In this document: piece after piece, positions 14,710-24,035 of the stretch | Layout of the letters: the number at the start of each line of letters is the position of its first letter | Position numbering within the stretch: position 1 is the stretch's first letter | Origin: Gemmatimonadota bacterium | GTDB lineage: Bacteria; Latescibacterota; UBA2968; UBA8231 | Assembly: GCA_018672475.1 (NCBI GenBank) | Contig: JABHFS010000178.1 | Coordinates: 1-34,031 of the forward strand | DNA length: 34,031 bases | Direction: 5' to 3' | Made by a program: the position numbers and the translations under genes | The notes under the pieces: generated by a model | Database searches by the model: none | What the model was told of the DNA's origin: nothing | What the model saw: only the letters and a program-made list of their open reading frames with translations

Positions 14710-15564
14710 TCAGTGATTCTTTTTTGCCGCTTTGAGCTTACGCAATTGACGACGGCGCCCCCAGCGACTGCGCTTGAGCCGTTGGCGACGTCCCAGCGGC
14801 GGTTGCAATTGACCGTCTTCCACCAGATCATCAAGCACCAGGTTTAGCCGATCTGGGTAATTGGTGATAATGCCCTGTACGCCCATCATCGCCAGGTCAC
14901 GCATGACAATGTCCTCGTCGACAGTCCATGCCCAAACCGCAACCCCGCGTTTGCGCATCTCCTCGAGGAAAGGCGGGGTCAGCGTAGCATGCCAACTGGC
15001 CAAGGCGTTGGCGCCGACTTGGAGCACCTGCTGGACCAACCTCCGGGCACGGACCCTTGAAGGGGTCGTCGGCAATTGACCGATCAGCAGCGCAGTCGGC
15101 AGCCCAGGGGCCAATAGCTTGACCCGTTCGACGGTAGCGGGATTGAAGGACTGAAGCACTACGTGTTCAGTGGCAGCGGCGGTCTCGATAATTTGCAGGA
15201 TACGTTCGGTTATGAAATCGGCTTTGATTTCTATTAGCACCAAAGCCCGGTGTCTGGCCAGGTCGAGGACCTCCTCCAAAAGAGGTACCCTTTCGCCAGT
15301 GAAATCCGCTGCGAACCAGCTACCGGCATCGGCCTGTCGCACTTCAGCGCTGGAAAGTTCGGCGACGACCCCCGTGCCATCGGTCGTGCGATCGAGGGTC
15401 GTGTCGTGTAGGACCACGATCTGACCGTCGCGGGTGGCATGCACGTCGATCTCGAGTATATCGACGCCGAGTTGAATCGCCTTTTCGAAGGCCGCCAGCG
15501 TATTCTCCGGGGCCAACCCCTGGCCCGAGGCGCCACGGTGAGCGATGCGCAGGGGGGGAATCAT
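14710..15564 (-). CDS. Glycerophosphodiester phosphodiesterase
   Basis: The protein is 284 aa with the GDPD TIM-barrel motifs: IAHRGASGQGLAPENT (His9, Arg10, Glu20), EIDVHATRDGQIVVLHD (Glu38, Asp40, His53) and WTVDEDI near the end. It has no signal peptide, so it is cytoplasmic. It hydrolyses glycerophosphodiesters, releasing glycerol-3-phosphate and an alcohol. After about residue 250 there is an unusual basic tail (RRQRLKRSRWGRRRQLRKLK) that is not part of the family core and might bind nucleic acid or phospholipid headgroups. The start ATG is 1 bp after the apgM stop. Confidence 0.9.
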   Translation of the reverse strand: MIPPLRIAHRGASGQGLAPENTLAAFEKAIQLGVDILEIDVHATRDGQIVVLHDTTLDRTTDGTGVVAELSSAEVRQADAGSWFAADFTGERVPLLEEVLDLARHRALVLIEIKADFITERILQIIETAAATEHVVLQSFNPATVERVKLLAPGLPTALLIGQLPTTPSRVRARRLVQQVLQVGANALASWHATLTPPFLEEMRKRGVAVWAWTVDEDIVMRDLAMMGVQGIITNYPDRLNLVLDDLVEDGQLQPPLGRRQRLKRSRWGRRRQLRKLKAAKKNH

Positions 15565-15565
15565 C

Positions 15566-16771
15566 TTAGGCGCCGAATTTATCGAGCCTGCGGGCGTGTG
15601 CCAGCGACAGTGCTAAAAGACTACTCGAAGGAATCACGCCGAGGCTCCCCGCGGCGCAACCACGTTCGGAAAACTGGCTGGCCTGATCAGCAAGAGCCCA
15701 TTGACCGGCGATCGCGGTAGGCACCGGATGCCAACTGTGGCTGGCCATTATAGAAGGCGTAGAGTGGTCACCGGTTACGACGAGCACATCTGGCTTTAAC
15801 GCGAGTAACCTCGGGATATAAGAATCGACCTCTTCGAGCAACTTCACTTTCAAATCGAAATTGCCGTCCTCCCCAGCGCTATCGGTCTTCTTTACATGCA
15901 TATAGAAGAAATCGTAGTCGCCATAGTGTTCCTCGAGCACGGTGCATTCAGATTCGAGATCCCAACCGACCTCCACCACATCCATCCCCACTGCACCGGC
16001 GACGCCACGATACATCGGATAACCGGCGATGCCCAAGGCCTTGAGCCCGTAGACTTCATCCATTTGCGCCAACTCGGGATAGCATCCGAACCCGCGCATG
16101 AGCACCATATTGGCCGGACTTTCCGCCGCGAGCAATTCGGCCACTTGGGCAAGAAAAGCATTGGCGACCTCAACAGTGCGTTCTGATCCTGGAGCAGCCA
16201 CCAACGGCTTGGGCGGCACTCCCGTCACCTGCGGGTCGGAATCGGAGACTTGGTCGCCCAAACCTTCTCCGCGAAACACCACCCCGGCCCGGTATTCCAT
16301 CTCGGCCGCCACAGTCACTTCCACACCGGGCACTTCGACGCGTTGCAACATCTCACAAAGCTCCCGGCCCTTTTCGGTGGAAATACGGCCTGCGCGACGA
16401 TCTTGCACCCGCCCTTCCGAATCCACCGTACAGAAATTAAGGCGGGCCGCCACATCGCCGCGGGCAAAGTCGAGCCCCAATCCCAATGCCGACAACGCCC
16501 CCCGGCCAATTTCGCTTTTCCAAGGATCATAGCCAAAAAGAGCCAAGTGAGCCGGACCGCTACCCGGAGTAAAACCCGCCCCCAAAGGCGAAATCAAACC
16601 ACAAGTCCCTCCTTTAGCTAAGGCGTCGAGATTGGGCAATTTGGCGGTTTCCAACTCGGATTTACCCGTATCCGGATGCGGCAAACCACCCAATCCGTCA
16701 ACGACGAGAAATAGGATTTTGGCATCACTATCTCTGGCACACAGATTCTTCGTGTATTCGGAACTTATCAT
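15566..16771 (-). CDS. apgM: 2,3-bisphosphoglycerate-independent phosphoglycerate mutase (archaeal type)
   Basis: The protein is 401 aa, the usual length for the ApgM family rather than the about 510-aa GpmI type. It contains ILFLVVDGLGGLPHPDTG, the catalytic-Ser region FTPGSGPAHLALFGYDP, GRGALSALGLGLDF, ARLNFCTVD, KKTDSAGEDGN and the metal motif VVTGDHSTPSI. It interconverts 2- and 3-phosphoglycerate in glycolysis and needs divalent metal. The ATG at 16771 overlaps the recJ stop and is preceded by GGAG, so the two genes are coupled. The archaeal-type enzyme is known in scattered bacteria and is a mild marker of lineage. Confidence 0.92.
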   Translation of the reverse strand: MISSEYTKNLCARDSDAKILFLVVDGLGGLPHPDTGKSELETAKLPNLDALAKGGTCGLISPLGAGFTPGSGPAHLALFGYDPWKSEIGRGALSALGLGLDFARGDVAARLNFCTVDSEGRVQDRRAGRISTEKGRELCEMLQRVEVPGVEVTVAAEMEYRAGVVFRGEGLGDQVSDSDPQVTGVPPKPLVAAPGSERTVEVANAFLAQVAELLAAESPANMVLMRGFGCYPELAQMDEVYGLKALGIAGYPMYRGVAGAVGMDVVEVGWDLESECTVLEEHYGDYDFFYMHVKKTDSAGEDGNFDLKVKLLEEVDSYIPRLLALKPDVLVVTGDHSTPSIMASHSWHPVPTAIAGQWALADQASQFSERGCAAGSLGVIPSSSLLALSLAHARRLDKFGA

Positions 16772-18444
16772 GAATTCTCCTGGGGGTACATATCTTTAAT
16801 TACCATCTGCACGGCCCCGTCGCCAGCATAGGTATCCTCCTCAAGTACAAAAGCGGCGCACAGTCGCTGGCCTGGCTGTATCACTTCCGCCACGGCCCCC
16901 TGATTCCACCACAACGCGGCGCAACGACGCCCTCCGGCTTCCAACTCAGCTTTAAAATGCAGGCCGTCCTTACCGATCTTGCGCACCGAGACCACCTGGC
17001 AGTCGTGCAATCCGAAGATTGGGGCTTCATGCCCATTGCCAAAAGGCTCTAGTTCGGAGAGTTGCTCAATGGTGTGCAATGCCAGATCAGCCGGCTTGAG
17101 CATCAAGTCGATGTCCAGGCTCGGTTGCATGTCCTCATCGCGGATATGGGTGTTGGCATGTTCGATAAGCGCCAGGCGAAAGGCCTCAAATGAATCGGCC
17201 TCAAGCGAAAAACCAGCGGCGGCGGGGTGCCCGCCATAAGTCACCAGGTGTTCGGCACAAGTGCTAATGCCCTGGCTGATATCATAACCTGGAATACTCC
17301 GAGCCGACCCCACATAGATGCCCTTGCCCGCGTCTTCGCTACATACCACGGCTGGGCGAGAGTGCTTTTCTGCCAACTTGCTGGCTAACAACCCAATAAT
17401 GCCCAGTTTCCATTCGCCGAGCACGACGACAATACGGTCCCGCGCCAAATCCTCCGGGCCGACCAAACTCTCTGCTTCCTGTACCCCCTCGCGTTGCAGA
17501 GCTTGCCGCCGGGCATTGAGTTTATTGAGCCCGTCGGCCATCTGCGCGGCTTCCCCATCGTTTGCGGCCCTGAGTAATTCCAGCGCCAGATCCGGAATCT
17601 CCAAACGACCGGCGACATTGATGCGCGGCCCAAGGTGGAAACCGAGACTCGTGGTCTTCAGCGGCTTGTCCTTATAACCGGCGATCTCCTTGAGTTGACG
17701 CAGGCCGGGGCGCTTGGTTTCCTGCATGATCTTGAGGCCGCGTTGGATAAACAAGCGATTCTCCCCCAGCACCGGCATCACATCAGCCACCGTCCCCAAA
17801 GCTACAAGATCGAGCAAGTCATTGAGATAGCGGCGACGCTCATCCCCTTCGAGAAAGGCGCCACTGAGGGCCTGCACCAGCTTGAAAGTAACCCCGACGC
17901 CGGCCAAACTCTTAAAGGGGTATTCGCAATCGCGACGATTCGGATTGACAATGGCCAGGGCACGCGGCAATTCTGCAAGTTGTTGGTGATGATCCACGAC
18001 GATGACATCAATACCGCGATCGGCCGCCAAGTCCAATGCCTCAAAGGCCGAAATGCCGTTGTCAACCGTGACGATAAGACGCGCGCCCATATCTATGGCG
18101 CGTTCGACGCCCGGTGGCTTGAGTCCGTAACCGTCCTTGTGGCGGTCGGGCAGCAAATAGCCGCACTCCGCGCCCACCCGTTCCAGGAAGTCCATTAGAA
18201 CCGCAGTGCTACACACTCCGTCAACGTCATAGTCACCATAGACGACGATCTTCTCGTTACCGCGAACCGCACGTTCCAGGCGATTGACGGCAACGGACAT
18301 ATCTAACAATAATTCGGGTGGATGCAGCACTTCGGGCCCCACCTTAAGCGCATCGCGGGTTAGACCGCGGGAAGTGAGCAGGGCATCGACGAGACCTTCA
18401 TACTGGTCGTCGTGGGCTATATTCCAGACGGGGTAAAGACGCAT
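16768..18444 (-). CDS. recJ: Single-stranded-DNA-specific 5'-3' exonuclease RecJ
   Basis: The protein is 558 aa, normal for RecJ. The DHH motifs are VVYGDYDVDGVCSTAV (Asp71, Asp73, Asp75), VTVDNG (Asp128) and VVDHHQ (Asp151, His152, His153), followed by YPFKSLAGVGV. The DHHA1 region is GGHPAAAGFSLEAD. The C-terminal OB-like part ends at ...VIKDMYPQENS. It degrades single-stranded DNA 5' to 3' in recombination and mismatch repair and uses Mn/Mg. It opens the operon; its promoter is in the 143-bp divergent gap ahead of the FlgD-type gene. Confidence 0.95.
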   Translation of the reverse strand: MRLYPVWNIAHDDQYEGLVDALLTSRGLTRDALKVGPEVLHPPELLLDMSVAVNRLERAVRGNEKIVVYGDYDVDGVCSTAVLMDFLERVGAECGYLLPDRHKDGYGLKPPGVERAIDMGARLIVTVDNGISAFEALDLAADRGIDVIVVDHHQQLAELPRALAIVNPNRRDCEYPFKSLAGVGVTFKLVQALSGAFLEGDERRRYLNDLLDLVALGTVADVMPVLGENRLFIQRGLKIMQETKRPGLRQLKEIAGYKDKPLKTTSLGFHLGPRINVAGRLEIPDLALELLRAANDGEAAQMADGLNKLNARRQALQREGVQEAESLVGPEDLARDRIVVVLGEWKLGIIGLLASKLAEKHSRPAVVCSEDAGKGIYVGSARSIPGYDISQGISTCAEHLVTYGGHPAAAGFSLEADSFEAFRLALIEHANTHIRDEDMQPSLDIDLMLKPADLALHTIEQLSELEPFGNGHEAPIFGLHDCQVVSVRKIGKDGLHFKAELEAGGRRCAALWWNQGAVAEVIQPGQRLCAAFVLEEDTYAGDGAVQMVIKDMYPQENS

Positions 18445-18495
18445 AACGACTTAAATTCCACGATAGGATGGGGGATAGGAAATATTGCACAGGAC

Positions 18496-18525
18496 AATAT
18501 ACCAAGCGCCGCAAATCCCCGTCAA
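18496..18525 (-). promoter_or_regulatory. Probable recJ operon promoter
   Basis: On the minus strand, TTGACG (18525-18520) and TATATT (18501-18496) are separated by 18 bp, upstream of the recJ ATG at 18444. A second, weaker TTGACT lies 6 bp further upstream. Confidence 0.65.
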
Positions 18526-18587
18526 GAGTCAAGCTTTGCGCTTGCTCTGCACTGGGGGTTGCGTACATTTAGACCTGGCACCGAGCA

Positions 18588-19856
18588 TTGATTCGCCGCC
18601 CATTACCCACCCGGAAAGTGACATTGTCCCTATTCTACGTAGCCTTCCTCGTCTGCTCCCTACCTCAGCTATTGGCCGCCGGCCCCAATGCCGAGGTGGA
18701 AATCGACGTAGTCGCCTCTAGTCCGCCTTGTGGGCTCTCGACCGGCAATTCCGTCGAGATTGACGTGATGGCGCGCAAGATGGATGGCGTTCGCCAGATA
18801 AAGTTTGAGTTTAGTTGGACCCCGTCCATGGCCATCGACTCCATCTCGGGTTCACTGGGGACAACGACCGAAGCAGAGGCCTTTATCGCACCCGGACCAC
18901 CGCAAATAATAGAGGACGGCCAGGCCGAATGGGGTGTTGCCGTTTTTGGTGGCGAAGGCCTGGCAGGTGAGGGCCATCTCGTGCATCTGAGCTTTTCATT
19001 GGCGGCCGGGCTCAATCCGGCAATGCCGATAGAGGTCCGCCTCGACATTGTATCGCTGGGCCCCTCTTACGCCGAGCGCGATACTATCCGCCCGATACAG
19101 TCCGCCACCTTGGCCAATTACTGCGACGAACAGAACCAAGCATTGGAACGCGGCGTATTCCTTCGTCTCGACAAAGAAACAAAGCTCTTCTCACCGATGG
19201 GCAACGCGGGTCTCGTCGATCAGAGCAGCGGAGAAACTAGCGCCGAAGTCCGCCTCTATGAAAGCGGCCAATTCGCTATAGGCGAAGCCTTTACCTGGGA
19301 GATCGACAACCTTGGTCCGGGCGTAGTCTACGCACTACTCGACGAGGGTGCCGTGCGCATTGAAGCTGGTGCACGGCAACAGGTTTCCACCACCAGCGAC
19401 GAGCGCGGTAATTCGCATTTGCTGCTCGACTCCGAATCCGTAGCCGACGCCACGCAAACGACGGCGATGCTCAAAGCCTGTGAAAGGACGCAATCGCTTT
19501 GCGCCGAAGGCCAGGTCACCTGGCGCAGCTCCAACACAGCCATCCTGACACCACTCGACACATCCCGACCACAGGACTTGCGACTCATTCCCAATTATCC
19601 CAACCCTTTCAATGCAGGCACTATGCTATCCTTCACAATCCCCTCCGGAATTCCGCATTTCGCGCAGCTAGACATTTTCAATATAGCGGGTCAAAAAATA
19701 GCGACACCCTTTGCGGCAAAAGCGTCCCCAGGCCACCACTCGGTGCAATGGGACGGTCGATCGTCCACTGGTCTGCCCGCCGCCAGCGGACTTTACATTT
19801 ATCGCCTGCGTACGGATTCGGCCGAACGCCGCCGCACCATGCTGTTGTTGCGTTAA
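18588..19856 (+). CDS. Secreted cohesin-like protein with FlgD/T9SS-type C-terminal domain
   Basis: The protein is 422 aa from TTG 18588; GTG at 18618 gives a cleaner signal peptide (VTLSLFYVAFLVCSLPQLLAA) and may be the true start. Residues about 35-165 resemble a cohesin-type beta sandwich (VEIDVMARKMDGVRQIKFEF, WGVAVFGGEGLAGEGHLVHL). Residues about 220-290 may be another Ig-like fold. The C-terminus is a FlgD-type Ig domain: NYPNPFNAGTMLSFTIP, LDIFNIAGQKIATPF, HSVQWDGRSSTGLPAASGLY, ending with a short basic-hydrophobic tail. Such tails can direct type IX secretion, although the secretion genes are not in the window. It may be a surface structural or binding protein; the function is unknown. 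It is 3 bp upstream of rsmB. Confidence 0.82.
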   Translation: MIRRPLPTRKVTLSLFYVAFLVCSLPQLLAAGPNAEVEIDVVASSPPCGLSTGNSVEIDVMARKMDGVRQIKFEFSWTPSMAIDSISGSLGTTTEAEAFIAPGPPQIIEDGQAEWGVAVFGGEGLAGEGHLVHLSFSLAAGLNPAMPIEVRLDIVSLGPSYAERDTIRPIQSATLANYCDEQNQALERGVFLRLDKETKLFSPMGNAGLVDQSSGETSAEVRLYESGQFAIGEAFTWEIDNLGPGVVYALLDEGAVRIEAGARQQVSTTSDERGNSHLLLDSESVADATQTTAMLKACERTQSLCAEGQVTWRSSNTAILTPLDTSRPQDLRLIPNYPNPFNAGTMLSFTIPSGIPHFAQLDIFNIAGQKIATPFAAKASPGHHSVQWDGRSSTGLPAASGLYIYRLRTDSAERRRTMLLLR

Positions 19857-19859
19857 GTC

Positions 19860-21176
19860 ATGCCCCCCTTCGACTCCGCCCGCGCTGCCGCCACACTCCT
19901 GCTCTTCGATCTAGAAAAAGAGAGCGCCCCCCTCGACGAATTATTACAGGGACTCGATGCCAAACTCCCCGACAATCGCGACGCCCGCTTCGCCCGCCAA
20001 TTGGTACTCGGTTCGATCCGCTGGCAGAAGCGACTAGACTGGATACTCACGTCTTTCTGCTCGCGCCCCATCGACAAACTCTCACCTTGGGCTAGACACA
20101 TCTTGCGTATGGGCGTCTACCAACTCTTCTGGCTCGACCGGGTGCCCGAGCGGGCCGCCGTACACACCTCGGTCGAACTGGCCAAACACTTCGCCCACAA
20201 GGGCGTCGCCTCACTGGTTAATGCCGTCCTCCGCAATCTGCTGCGACGGCAATCGCAAATCCGCTACCCCGACCCGCAACGCGAACCCACAGCCTATCTA
20301 TCCGTCTACTATTCCCACCCGGAATGGCTGGTTGAGCGCTGGCTCCAGCGCTGGAACTACGAATTCGTCGAAATCCTACTTGCGGCGAACAACGAACCTT
20401 CAGACCTCAATATCCGCCTCAACCCGCTGCGCGCGGAAGAAGAGCTGCAACAGACGCTCAACCTGGAAACAACCGGATCACTGCCCGGTTTTTTTAAAGT
20501 CCCAAGCGGCGCCAACCTCTTCACCACACCCGCCTATAAGCAGGGGCAATTCCAGGTCCAAGACCCCAATGCAGCCTTAGCTGTAGCACTACTCGACCCA
20601 CAACCCGGTGAGCACCTGCTCGACCTGTGCAGCGCGCCCGGCGGCAAGGCGACGCAAGCGGCCACCGCCATGGATGATCGCGGACGGATCGTCGCCGCCG
20701 ATATCTCACCTGCGAGGCTCTCGCGTGTGCACGAGAACGCGCAACGCCTAGGCTTGAATTCGCTACAGACAGTGGTGCGCGACGGCACCGCCCCCGGAGA
20801 AGCATCCTTCGACCGCGTGCTCGCCGATGTGCCCTGCAGCGCCACCGGTGTAATTGGACGTCACCCCGATGTCCGTTGGCGCCGAGAAGCCGATCAGTTG
20901 CCCCACCTGGCCGCGCGCCAACGGCTATTGCTCGAACGCGCGTACGAACACCTAAAACCTGGTGGCGTCCTCGTCTACAGCACCTGCAGTTTGGAAGAAG
21001 AGGAGAACGAAAAGATCGTCGAGCAATTCCTAGCTCAGACGCCTACCGCCCAACTGCAGCGCGCCGACATTCAGTTTCCCGACCAGCCTTGGGCCCAAGA
21101 CTATATTCAAACTATTCCCGGGCACCACCCCGGCGACGGCAGCTTCGCCGCACGCATCCACAAGACTGCGCCGTGA
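19860..21176 (+). CDS. rsmB: 16S rRNA (cytosine-967-C5)-methyltransferase RsmB
   Basis: The protein is 438 aa. Residues 5-130 are a NusB-like RNA-binding domain (ARQLVLGSIRWQKRLDWIL, GVASLVNAVLRNLLRR). The SAM-binding motif LLDLCSAPGGKATQ is at about 253-266, followed by motif IV ADVPCSATG with Cys326 and motif VI YSTCSLEEEENE with Cys376, the nucleophile and release Cys of the family. It methylates C967 of 16S rRNA. The stop overlaps the start of the PASTA gene (GTGA). The rsmB-PASTA-rpe order is a recurrent bacterial arrangement. Confidence 0.94.
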   Translation: MPPFDSARAAATLLLFDLEKESAPLDELLQGLDAKLPDNRDARFARQLVLGSIRWQKRLDWILTSFCSRPIDKLSPWARHILRMGVYQLFWLDRVPERAAVHTSVELAKHFAHKGVASLVNAVLRNLLRRQSQIRYPDPQREPTAYLSVYYSHPEWLVERWLQRWNYEFVEILLAANNEPSDLNIRLNPLRAEEELQQTLNLETTGSLPGFFKVPSGANLFTTPAYKQGQFQVQDPNAALAVALLDPQPGEHLLDLCSAPGGKATQAATAMDDRGRIVAADISPARLSRVHENAQRLGLNSLQTVVRDGTAPGEASFDRVLADVPCSATGVIGRHPDVRWRREADQLPHLAARQRLLLERAYEHLKPGGVLVYSTCSLEEEENEKIVEQFLAQTPTAQLQRADIQFPDQPWAQDYIQTIPGHHPGDGSFAARIHKTAP

Positions 21177-21946
21177 ATAGAATTCTCCGCCACGTCGGCT
21201 TGATCATTGCCTCCGCCGCCTTGGCCGGCGTCATCTGTCTAATCCTGTTCGACACCGTCATCATGCCCTACCTGGTCGACGTACCCAGTGTCCGTGTCCC
21301 CAAACTCAAAGGCCTCTCAGTACCAAAAGCTGCGATCCGCCTTGAGCAATCGGGCTTGGGCATGGCCATCGGCGATTCGCTACACCACGAGACGATCGCG
21401 ATCGAAGCCGTAGTCGACCAGGACCCCGCTGAAGGGCAGCATGTAAAGAAAGGCCGCCGCATTGTCGTAACCCTAAGCAAAGGGGCTCGTTATTACGAAG
21501 TCCCCGACGTACGACGGGTCAGCCTGCGCGAGGCACGTCTGCAATTAGAGGGCAACCAGTTACAGGTCGGCCAGACGCTTTATCTTTCCTCAGATGCAAT
21601 ACCCGAGGGCGCCATCGTCGGACAATCCCCCTCGCCCGGCGCCCGACTTGCTCTCGGCAACTCGGTAGATCTGCAGATAAGCAGCGGCTCCCCCTCCCGA
21701 ACCAAACAGGTCCCCAATCTAATCGGCTTGTCGATAGAGGTCGTAGAGGATACGCTGCGCAAATACGAAATGCGACTCGGCGGTATCGAAAACCGCATCG
21801 ACAACCAGCAAGCCGCCGGCACTATCCTCGCGCAAACACCGGACCGACAACAGCGCGCGCCGCGCCAAAGCCGCATCGACTTGATTCTCAGCGTCGAGGA
21901 ACTTCCCCCAGATACCGCAGCAATCGACAGTGGAGTAGCCCCATGA
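21173..21946 (+). CDS. Membrane-anchored PASTA-domain protein
   Basis: The protein is 257 aa from the GTG at 21173, which overlaps the rsmB stop; an in-frame upstream extension lies inside rsmB and is not real. One transmembrane segment (GLIIASAALAGVICLILF) is followed by three PASTA repeats at about residues 38-105, 107-173 and 176-243 (VPKLKGLSVPKAAIRLEQSG, VPDVRRVSLREARLQLEGN, VPNLIGLSIEVVEDTLRKY). PASTA domains bind peptidoglycan fragments or beta-lactams. In other bacteria they often sit on Ser/Thr kinases or PBPs; this copy has no kinase or transpeptidase domain. The C-terminus is short and Pro/Asp-rich. Its stop overlaps rpe (ATGA). Confidence 0.9.
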   Translation: MNRILRHVGLIIASAALAGVICLILFDTVIMPYLVDVPSVRVPKLKGLSVPKAAIRLEQSGLGMAIGDSLHHETIAIEAVVDQDPAEGQHVKKGRRIVVTLSKGARYYEVPDVRRVSLREARLQLEGNQLQVGQTLYLSSDAIPEGAIVGQSPSPGARLALGNSVDLQISSGSPSRTKQVPNLIGLSIEVVEDTLRKYEMRLGGIENRIDNQQAAGTILAQTPDRQQRAPRQSRIDLILSVEELPPDTAAIDSGVAP

Positions 21947-22593
21947 CCAGCCCGCTTATCGCCCCCTCCTTATTAGCCGCCGACTTCGCCCGACTGGCCG
22001 AAGAAATCGCCCGCGTGGAAAAAGGTGGCGCCGACCTGCTCCACCTCGATATCATGGACGGACACCTCGTGCCGAATATCAGTTTCGGCCTTCCCGTCAT
22101 CGAAGCCGTGCGCAAAACCACCCAACTCGAACTCGACACCCACCTGATGTTACAGAACCCGGCTCCCTTTATCGCCCAGTTCAAAGAAGCGGGATCGGAC
22201 TCACTAACCATACATGTCGAAATCGACCCTGATCCTGCGGCGATTCTGGCGGATATCCGCCGGCACGGCCTAAAATGCGGGCTAGCCGTCAATCCAGCGA
22301 CCCCCGTCGAGGCGCTCTTTCCATATCTCGACCATCTGGATCTGGCCTTGGTCATGTCCGTCGAACCAGGTTTCGGCGGCCAAGCCTTCCAGAGCCAAGC
22401 CCTCACAAAAATCCGCGATCTCGCCGCCGAAATCGCAAGGCGAGGCCTATCCCTACCCATAGAGGTCGACGGCGGCGTCAATACCGATAACGCCGCCGAT
22501 TGCCGCGAGGCCGGTGCGCAATTACTCGTAGCCGGCTCGGCCGTATTTCGCGCCGCAGACCCAGCCGATGCAATCGCCGCCATACGCGGCTAG
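21943..22593 (+). CDS. rpe: Ribulose-phosphate 3-epimerase
   Basis: The protein is 216 aa, the normal length. TIM-barrel motifs are in order: IAPSLLAADF, LHLDIMDGHLVPNISFG (His34, Asp36), LDTHLML (His67), VMSVEPGFGGQAF and IEVDGGVN with the catalytic Asp. It interconverts ribulose-5-phosphate and xylulose-5-phosphate in the pentose phosphate pathway and uses a divalent metal. The ATG overlaps the PASTA stop by 4 bp. No ribosome binding site is needed for coupled reinitiation. Confidence 0.95.
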   Translation: MTSPLIAPSLLAADFARLAEEIARVEKGGADLLHLDIMDGHLVPNISFGLPVIEAVRKTTQLELDTHLMLQNPAPFIAQFKEAGSDSLTIHVEIDPDPAAILADIRRHGLKCGLAVNPATPVEALFPYLDHLDLALVMSVEPGFGGQAFQSQALTKIRDLAAEIARRGLSLPIEVDGGVNTDNAADCREAGAQLLVAGSAVFRAADPADAIAAIRG

Positions 22594-22604
22594 GTTTCCC
22601 TCTA

Positions 22605-22632
22605 TTGCCTTATTTATATATTAACGTATATT
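22605..22632 (+). promoter_or_regulatory. Probable promoter of the ffh-rplS translation operon
   Basis: TTGCCT (22605-22610) and TATATT (22627-22632) are separated by 16 bp in an AT-rich 74-bp gap between rpe and ffh, unlike the GC-rich surroundings. This predicts a 5' leader of about 30 nt. Confidence 0.55.
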
Positions 22633-22667
22633 TAGCATTTTTCCGCATTTAACTGTGTGCTTTAGCG

Positions 22668-23996
22668 ATGTTTAACCGACTTAGCGAACGCTTTGACGAC
22701 ATATTCCGCTCGCTCCGCGGGCAAGGGCGAATTACTGAGCGCAATATTGACGAAACTCTGCGCGAGGTCCGCCGTTCGCTGCTTGAAGCCGATGTCAACT
22801 TCAAAGTCGCCAAAGGCTTTATACTACGGGTCAAAGAACAGGCCTTGGGACAGGATGTCCTCAAGAGCCTGACGCCGGGCCAGCAGTTGGTCAAAATTGT
22901 CCACGACGAGCTCGTCGGCCTTCTTGGGGGCAGCAACAGTCCGCTAAAATTAGCAGACCTCCCCCCCACCGTCATTATGCTCGTCGGCTTGCAGGGGTGC
23001 GGCAAAACCACGATCGCCGCAAAACTGGCCAGCCAGTTTAAAGAGAAAGGCCGGCCGCCGCTGTTGGTAGCCGCCGATATGTACCGGCCGGCTGCCGTTG
23101 AGCAACTACAAACGCTGGGCACTTCCATCGAAGTGCCGGTCTTCAGCCAGCCCGCCGGATCCGATCCAGTCGAAATTTGCCGGCTGGGCGTCGACGAGGC
23201 CCGCAAGACCAATCGCAGCGTCGTAATATTAGACACCGCCGGCCGTTTGAGTATCGACGAAGAGATGATGCACGAGCTCGACCGCATTCTGCAAGCGACC
23301 TCGCCGCACGAAATTCTTTTTGTCGCTGACTGTATGCAAGGTCAGGACGCAGTCGAAACAGCCGGTCGCTTTTACGAGCGCTTGGCCTTCAGCGGCTGCG
23401 TGCTAACCAAGTTCGACAGCGACGCCCGCGGTGGAGCCGCGCTGTCGATCCGCGAAGTTACCGGCCAGCCAATCAAATTCGTCGGCACCGGTGAAAAGGT
23501 GGGAGATCTTGAGCCCTTCCACCCCGACCGCATGGCCTCGCGCATCCTCGGGATGGGCGATATTCTCTCGCTCGTCGAGAGGGCTGAGCAAGTCATTGAG
23601 CGCGACAAGGCCCAAGAGATGGAGGAGAAGCTGCGGACGGCCTCCTTCACTTTCGAGGATTTTCTCGATCAATTGCAAGCGGTCCGCCGTATGGGCCCTT
23701 TAGAACAACTAATGGGCATGATTCCTGGCGCTGGTAAGGCCATGAAGGGCATGCAAGTCGACGAGGGCGCTTTCTCGCAGGTCGAGGCGATAATCCGCTC
23801 GATGACCCGCCAGGAACGCGTGCAACCAAAGATCCTCAACGGCAGCCGCCGCAAACGCATCGCCCGCGGCAGCGGTACGAGCGTACAAGATGTCAATCAG
23901 CTGGTAAAACAGTTCCAGATGATGCAGAAAATGATGAAACAGATGAGTCGCTCAAAAGGCGGCCGCAAGAAGATGAAAATGCCCTTTGCGGGCTAA
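22668..23996 (+). CDS. ffh: Signal recognition particle GTPase Ffh
   Basis: The protein is 442 aa. The N domain starts MFNRLSERFDDIFRSL. The G domain has GLQGCGKTTIAAKLA (P-loop), RPAAVEQLQTLG, DTAGRL, and TKFDSDARGGAALS in place of the commoner TKLDGD version, a variant also seen in spirochaetes. The M domain carries GMIPGAGKAM and the methionine-rich tail MMQKMMKQMSRSK. It binds signal peptides of nascent membrane proteins and docks with FtsY. It opens the translation operon; the 4.5S RNA gene is not visible here. Confidence 0.96.
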   Translation: MFNRLSERFDDIFRSLRGQGRITERNIDETLREVRRSLLEADVNFKVAKGFILRVKEQALGQDVLKSLTPGQQLVKIVHDELVGLLGGSNSPLKLADLPPTVIMLVGLQGCGKTTIAAKLASQFKEKGRPPLLVAADMYRPAAVEQLQTLGTSIEVPVFSQPAGSDPVEICRLGVDEARKTNRSVVILDTAGRLSIDEEMMHELDRILQATSPHEILFVADCMQGQDAVETAGRFYERLAFSGCVLTKFDSDARGGAALSIREVTGQPIKFVGTGEKVGDLEPFHPDRMASRILGMGDILSLVERAEQVIERDKAQEMEEKLRTASFTFEDFLDQLQAVRRMGPLEQLMGMIPGAGKAMKGMQVDEGAFSQVEAIIRSMTRQERVQPKILNGSRRKRIARGSGTSVQDVNQLVKQFQMMQKMMKQMSRSKGGRKKMKMPFAG

Positions 23997-24035
23997 ACGA
24001 AATTTCTCAAGACACTCACGCCAGGGAGAATAACA

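Noticed and set aside
20876..21172. Upstream extension of the PASTA gene inside rsmB
   Set aside because: Out-of-frame shadow of rsmB; the coupled GTG at 21173 fits the signal-anchor start.
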